Assembly: GCA_964200185.2 (NCBI GenBank)
Contig: CAXNAD020000325.1
Location: forward strand, 1 to 21,774
Direction of reading: 5' to 3'
DNA from: Choristocarpus tenellus KU-1152
Lineage: Eukaryota > Phaeophyceae
DNA: 21,774 nt
The notes beneath the pieces are model-generated. The model saw only the letters and a program-made list of their open reading frames with translations. It did not search any database and was not told the DNA's origin. Of this stretch, positions 17,749 through 21,774 are shown in pieces. Every line of letters starts with the position of its first letter. Position 1 is the stretch's first letter. The translations under genes and the position numbers were made by a program.

Positions 17749-18204
17749 TTTCATGTGTCCGACAAGTTGCATTCAAGTTTGCCAAAGGGCAAGGTGGGGT
17801 GGATACCGAACACCGGGCAATAGGGTTGCTACCAGATGACTTTGAGGGTTCTATTGACATGGGATTAGTGCTTCTTGGGAGGATGGCTCACCTTGAGGGT
17901 TTTGCAATGTTGAGGCAGGTAAACCACGTTGCAGTGAGAGCTTTCATATTTCCATCACAGACAACACGAACCAACCTTTTTGGCTCACTCAGCATTCACC
18001 TCATAAGACCCTGTGCATGCATTGATACGTCTATATTTAACTAGGCAAGACAACATGCCATATGGGCCAGATCCAACCCTATGCACTCTATTTGTCCTAA
18101 CTATCTCTACCCCAAGCCCCAAGCAGCCCTCAAATTTCGAAGGGTTTCCAATTCCAAGGTACGAGAATGCCAAGAAGTTTTCCAATCCAACAGAATATTG
18201 TCAT
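17749..18204 (+). CDS. Duplicated exon copy 2 plus following exon: 17749-17933 and 18127-18204
   Basis: The first exon follows GCCTGCAG and reads SCVRQVAFKFAKGQGGVDTE, HRAIGLLPDDFEGSIDMGLV, LLGRMAHLEGFAMLRQVNHV A, with donor GCA|GTGAGA. The second (78 nt, phase 0 at both ends, CAG acceptor, donor CAT|GTAAGT) reads PSNFEGFPIPRYENAKKFSN then PTEYCH. The intron is 192 nt. This is the intact version of the duplicated unit. A plus-strand exon at 19976 with matching phase could continue it, but that would interleave it with minus-strand exons. Function unknown. Confidence 0.5.
17772..18064 (+). repeat. Direct duplicate D2 (partner 16082-16377)
   Basis: See D1. It is contiguous with arm I2, so D2 plus I2 form one unit of about 570 bp. 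Confidence 0.88.
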
Positions 18205-18343
18205 GTAAGTTAAAATAGTCCACAGTGACAAGTACTCATCTCTGTTCTTCCTTTTCCCATTTTTTTTTTCTCTATAGTGTGCCAATGATCCTCAGGGGGG
18301 GGCAGGTACCCATTCAGGTTCGCTGTGAGTTTGTAGTGATACT
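18066..18343 (+). repeat. Inverted repeat arm I2 (partner 16941-17229)
   Basis: Reverse complement of I1. It carries the intact 78-nt exon with a consensus donor, and ends at GTAGTGATAC. Confidence 0.9.
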
Positions 18344-18557
18344 CATCCATTTCAATTTTGTGGATGTTCAGTTACCTAGCTGTTTGAAAGATTAGTTATT
18401 GAAAATACGGAAATAGTTTCAGATTTTGTTTGCGTCAATTTTCATGAAAAGGCCAACGAGATTAATGGAACCGGTTATATCTTAATTAAGGAGGAAACAA
18501 GTATAATAATTTTAGGCTGAAACATTCATCAAAATAAGTATTTCTACCTTGAAGTTC

Positions 18558-18810
18558 GCCAAAGTAAACGAGAAGTACCCTGGTTTTGGTCATTTTGCAT
18601 TTTAAGCCAGTATTTTTTTCTTTTGCAATTCACCCATATTTCTACAGAATGTTAAGTTTGACTTGAAAACATTGATTTCTCTAAAATTGTTTTGAAAATT
18701 AGATGCAATTCAGAAAATCACCTCTACGCATTTGTAAAAATAGACAAATTTTGTGCATGTTTTTTGGCATCCTTCAACTGCAACTCTGGGTACCTCCCAT
18801 TTACTTTGAC
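18558..18810. mobile_element. MITE family 2, copy B
   Basis: Homologue of 8058-8260 in the same orientation (shared TTAAGTTTGACTTGA, ATTGATTTCT, AACTCTGGGTAC). The ends are GCCAAAGTAAACGAGAAGTA(CCC) and its imperfect reverse complement (GGGTACCTCCCATTTACTTT). It retains about 45 bp absent from copy A, between two AAG motifs. Non-coding. Confidence 0.75.
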
Positions 18811-19050
18811 ACAGTATATCATATGATAACTTTGAATTCTGTGTAGAAACAAAGCGGTCTGCAATAATCTAGATTTGGCACAAAATAATATTTTTTATGT
18901 ATTTCGTAGCATTTGATGTGAGCAGTGGAGAGGAACAAGTGCTTCAAAAAGCGCATATCAACCATATCTAGACCAAAACAAGCACAGTATGTCCCGGGTC
19001 TCCATATTTGGTGCCCCAAATTCGCACTATCCCATGGTCAGTAGAGTCAC

Positions 19051-19171
19051 CATAACTTGGTAGGAGGGAGATGATTCAGTATCAGGGTCTTGTTATTGTC
19101 TTCTGGAACATGTGCTTCTAGCACTCTGGAGGGCAATGTCCCATCGTGTGGATGAACTTCTGTCTCCTCTT
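19051..19171 (-). CDS. Minus-strand exon joined in phase to 19386-19440
   Basis: 121 nt, phase 1 in, phase 2 out. The acceptor is GTGACTGTAG and the donor TG|GTGACT. It reads EETEVHPHDGTLPSRVLEAH then VPEDNNKTLILNHLPPTKL. The single G from the upstream exon plus AA completes a Glu codon. Acidic, proline-containing; no family is recognised. The next exon downstream is not resolved. Confidence 0.55.
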
Positions 19172-19385
19172 CTACAGTCACAGCCTCCTAATGGGGGATA
19201 TCTGCATTTCAGACTTGGGAATTTGAGCAACAGGCATAATGCTCATCAACCTAAGAATACTGATAAGTGCCAAAAATAGACCCCTCTCTTAGACATGATG
19301 CCTCCCAAAACAATATTATCCTCCCACAATCAACCAGAATCACTGGTTGGGGGAGCATGCTCTCTCGGCTAGTCAATGCACTCAC

Positions 19386-19440
19386 CAATTGGGATAGCCT
19401 TCACTCTCCTCACACCATTGGATTGTGTCCACTCTACCAC
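19386..19440 (-). CDS. Minus-strand exon
   Basis: 55 nt, phase 0 in, phase 1 out. The acceptor is GATATCGCAG and the donor G|GTGAGT is consensus. It reads VVEWTQSNGVRRVKAIPI. The donor quality and exact phase match to 19051-19171 are the best evidence for a minus-strand gene here. Confidence 0.55.
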
Positions 19441-19602
19441 CTGCGATATCCTGGACTCTATTGCAGGTTGGAGCTAGATCATGTGATACTTGTAGAGGAA
19501 ATTATAGTGGGTCTTAGATCTAGGTAGTGAAAGACCAAGGGCAACTTCCAAATAGACCTAACCATCACTCTGCCAACACCTCAGAATACTTAATGCTCTA
19601 CA

Positions 19603-19806
19603 TCAGATTTCCTCCAAGGTATTGTATACAGGAAAATACAGGCAAATGGATGGAAGTAGAAACGACTGATCATCAGTGACAGCTCGAGTGGTTGCTGAGA
19701 CTCGCACATGACAAGAGGTGACCAAGAATGGCTTGATACAGCAAACATGGTGCTTGGCATGGCATTTTGTGGTGGAACCCTTCTCTGTTGGATCCAACCA
19801 TAGCAC
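19603..19806 (-). CDS. Cys/His-rich minus-strand exon candidate
   Basis: Open from the acceptor AAGAATCAG (exon start 19806) to a TGA at 19603. It reads VLWLDPTEKGSTTKCHAKHH, VCCIKPFLVTSCHVRVSATT then RAVTDDQSFLLPSICLYFP. A GTATAC donor after FP would give phase 0, which fits the next exon (19440). Otherwise it is a terminal exon of 67 codons. The C/H clustering could bind metal, but no known finger pattern is clear. Confidence 0.45.
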   Translation of the reverse strand: MLWLDPTEKGSTTKCHAKHHVCCIKPFLVTSCHVRVSATTRAVTDDQSFLLPSICLYFPVYNTLEEI

Positions 19807-19975
19807 CTGATTCTTGTTCTAGCTTCTGTTGCAACAATAAAAATACTCTGGAGAATACTCTAGAGCACATGATTGAGCTCAGACCCTTCATGCAACGACT
19901 TTACGATTGAAACCAGACACTAAATGCTCTGATAGCACTTCCTCAAATGCCATGCATATTTTTGCTCTATCACAG

Positions 19976-20041
19976 GTCCTCGAATTTGATGCCAGATTGG
20001 GGCTGACCTTGAAGGCAAGCCTGGAATTCACACAGCTTTAA
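19976..20041 (+). CDS. Short plus-strand exon candidate
   Basis: After the strong acceptor TATTTTTGCTCTATCACAG it reads VLEFDARLGLTLKASLEFTQ L then TAA. Alternatively it ends after codon 13 at a GC donor AAG|GCAAGC. The phase matches 18204. It lies between minus-strand exon candidates. Confidence 0.3.
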   Translation, partial: VLEFDARLGLTLKASLEFTQL

Positions 20042-20279
20042 TGGCACTCATGAGCATAGACTTCCCCGATTTGATGCTTCTAGTATGTTGATACTGTTGT
20101 TGCAGATGTGCTTGGCTGAACCTTACCACCAGCCTCATGTGTGAGTTTGGATCACGTATTTGTTTGAGTGTGTATGGTGGAAAATTAAAGATGAGTGAGA
20201 AGTAGGAGGCAAAAATATTGATTTTGATTTTGCGACAGTTGCAAAACGGAGAATGCTGATTGAGTGTATCGAGTGAAGT

Positions 20280-20678
20280 TTAGGGAGTACTATAGTTGGC
20301 TAATTCAAACATCTCTGTTCCTGTAATGACCTCGAAGGGAAGGTGGATTGTCCCCTCGTTGTCAACAGGCATTCATTTTCGAAGTACGTAGTTTCACGAA
20401 CAGGTATCACCAATTTGAGGTTTAGAGTAGACGACCTCCAACACGTCTTTGAGACTGAGGCTTGATTTGGTGTAAGGGCAACAGGTACATGATTTAAGTG
20501 TCATTAAAACTGGGAATGATAGATTTTATCTTTATTGTAATATTTCAACTTTGATATCGTAATACGTAGTAGTAATGTACATTGAAGGAACCATGAAGGA
20601 CGAGGATTCAAAGCAGATGCGGAAGAGGGTGTGGTCTTTGTGACAGTGGTTACATGCCAAAGTGCTGATGAGTGACAT
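20280..20678 (-). pseudogene. Minus-strand coding relic with several in-frame stops
   Basis: One reading frame spans 133 codons and is interrupted by two TAA (near 20530) and two TGA codons. Protein-like pieces include LACNHCHKDHTLFRICFESS, FMVPSMYITTTYYDIKVEIL, SLKDVLEVVYSKPQIGDTCS and MPVDNEGTIHLPFEVITGTE. It may be a decayed gene or separate exons in a shared frame. The plus strand is open in complementary register at 20369-20465 (HSFSKYVVSRTGITNLRFRV then DDLQHVFETEA, TGA) after GTTGTCAACAG. Confidence 0.35.
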
Positions 20679-21144
20679 TTTTCACAATGCAGGGCAATGG
20701 TTTATTGTGCAGGTTCACAGTGTAAGATCGGCTCAATATAAAATTAATTAGTCAATATATATTTTGCCCTTCATCTTGTTCTTGTCCATGGGTTACCCTG
20801 CCTCATTTGTCTCATTTCATACATGTGCTTACTTTTTCAACTTCGGAAGTAGTCAATACAACAAAACATACATTATATTGTGTTGATGTGGCGAAATTTG
20901 GGCCTTCAGCCCTACCTAGCCAGGCAAAGTACACTGGTGGCCTCACCATCTATCTATAGTTCCAGTTGTAGCAGCACTCCTTTAGTTTTGATGCTAAATT
21001 ACCTTTTTGAATATCAAGTAGAGTTAGTTGTAAAACAGCACTGAAGATACTAAGCTACATCTGGATCATCACGATTAGCTGACTACCAATATATTTTAAG
21101 ATTGATTATTCTGTTGGCTTGTTGTTTGTGTTTCATATAAATGC
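20679..21144. other. A/T-rich stretch without a recognised feature
   Basis: Only short stop-rich frames. A pair of acceptor-like sites (ACAATGCAG, TTGTGCAG) lies at 20681-20711, without a convincing exon. Confidence 0.4.
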
Positions 21145-21354
21145 ATGACTACTCGACATCTGTGCTACCTTTGGTATGATCTTGATGTGGATAATGATCA
21201 GCTTGCTTTCAAAGGCCTGGTGCACAACATGTTAGAACATGTTATGTTGCAGAGCACTCCTCATATTATGGTCAACATTCCCCAAGGTGAAAACTTTGAG
21301 GCCTTGAATGGTGGCCTCGAACTGATAGTGATGGCTGCCTTCCAATCTACATAA
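21145..21354 (+). CDS. Small plus-strand ORF or exon, unrecognised
   Basis: ATG at 21145 to TAA at 21354, 69 codons, with pieces YLWYDLDVDNDQLAFKGLVH, NMLEHVMLQSTPHIMVNIPQ and ENFEALNGGLELIVMAAFQS. An exon could begin after ATGATCAG (LAFKGLVHNM...) or end at the CAAG|GTGAAA donor. The minus strand is open in complementary register (FEATIQGLKVFTLGNVDHNM), so the strand is not certain. Confidence 0.35.
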   Translation: MTTRHLCYLWYDLDVDNDQLAFKGLVHNMLEHVMLQSTPHIMVNIPQGENFEALNGGLELIVMAAFQST

Positions 21355-21397
21355 ACAAGAACACTCTTGAGAGATCTGTGCCGTGCAAGGTCTTTAC

Positions 21398-21473
21398 CAG
21401 ATGGTGATGTGGGTTAGACTCTCTTCTCGGAAAATATCCTTCGTAACATGATTGGACACCAGCGCCACACCAC
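21398..21473 (-). CDS. Minus-strand exon candidate
   Basis: 76 nt after the acceptor CATTTTTTGTTGTAG to the donor TG|GTAAAG. The preferred frame reads GVALVSNHVTKDIFREESLT then HITI. Another frame is open too (VQSCYEGYFPRRESNPHHHL). The splice sites are good; the protein is not recognised. Confidence 0.4.
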
Positions 21474-21774
21474 CTACAACAAAAAATGGGTAGTAGACAG
21501 AGATGAATAAGCACATCCGCAATAAAAGAACAAACCGGTAGTATCCTCACCCCCTCACATCGCCCACCCACCACACCACACCACTACTACCATACTACCA
21601 CTATATGCACTATTACAACGAGTCCCCCTGCTGCTTATTTTAATGAACAAGGCGCTTGTACTGGACACTTCATCAACCTTCTCCCCACCATAAAACATCG
21701 GTCTCATCTTGGCAGTTGAATCTGTTAAAGTATCCCCAAAATCATCAAAGAGGATAAAGGTGATAAACCCGGTG

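Noticed and set aside
1-21774. CRISPR arrays, tRNA or rRNA genes, bacterial operons, autonomous transposases
   Set aside because: No regularly spaced repeats, no cloverleaf or rRNA signature and no transposase or reverse-transcriptase motifs were recognised on either strand.

Overview
This window is eukaryotic nuclear DNA. Coding sequence appears only as short exons (about 50-290 nt) bounded by GT-AG, and a few possible GC-AG, splice signals. They are separated by introns of roughly 70 to 1,800 nt. TTAGGG-type repeats, microsatellites and short non-autonomous DNA transposons (MITEs) fill much of the non-coding space. No operons, bacterial ribosome-binding sites, rRNA, tRNA or CRISPR array were seen. 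The only family recognised with confidence is phospholipid scramblase, which is widespread in eukaryotes. TTAGGG repeats and intron-rich genes would fit a holozoan or another protist, but the lineage cannot be fixed from this window.

Layout. (1) 1-5550, plus strand: a poly-C run, then the 3' two thirds of a phospholipid scramblase gene in four exons that join in phase (1438-1701, 2109-2213, 3768-3827, 5362-5550). Its N-terminal exons were not identified. Its introns carry (GT)n, CCCTAT/TTAGGG-like repeats and a 62-bp tandem duplication. (2) 6081-9869, plus strand: one or two genes of unknown function, reconstructed from 6-9 phase-compatible exons and ending with a TAG at 9867-9869. A MITE lies at 8058-8260 and a small minus-strand ORF at 7898-8017. 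(3) 10518-12132: minus-strand exons of an unrecognised protein, with a plus-strand SNARE-like exon overlapping one end and a second MITE family at 11388-11635. (4) 12745-14699, plus strand: several candidate exons, including a frame interrupted by one TGA. (5) 16034-18343: a complex locus. A roughly 570-bp exon-bearing unit (17772-18343) has a second copy that was split, and its right half has been inverted together with a MITE. (6) 17587-21473, minus strand: exons of another unrecognised gene, of which 19386-19440 and 19051-19171 join exactly in phase. Plus-strand exon candidates are interleaved with them.

Apart from the scramblase, no biochemical pathway can be assigned. The exon models come from reading splice signals, reading phase and protein-like composition by eye. 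Those joined by consistent phase are the firmer ones; isolated single exons are tentative. The most distinctive structural signals are the duplication-inversion with its 16-bp indel, the two MITE families, the cysteine-rich scramblase tail, and the repeated GC-AG-like donors and in-frame TGA codons.
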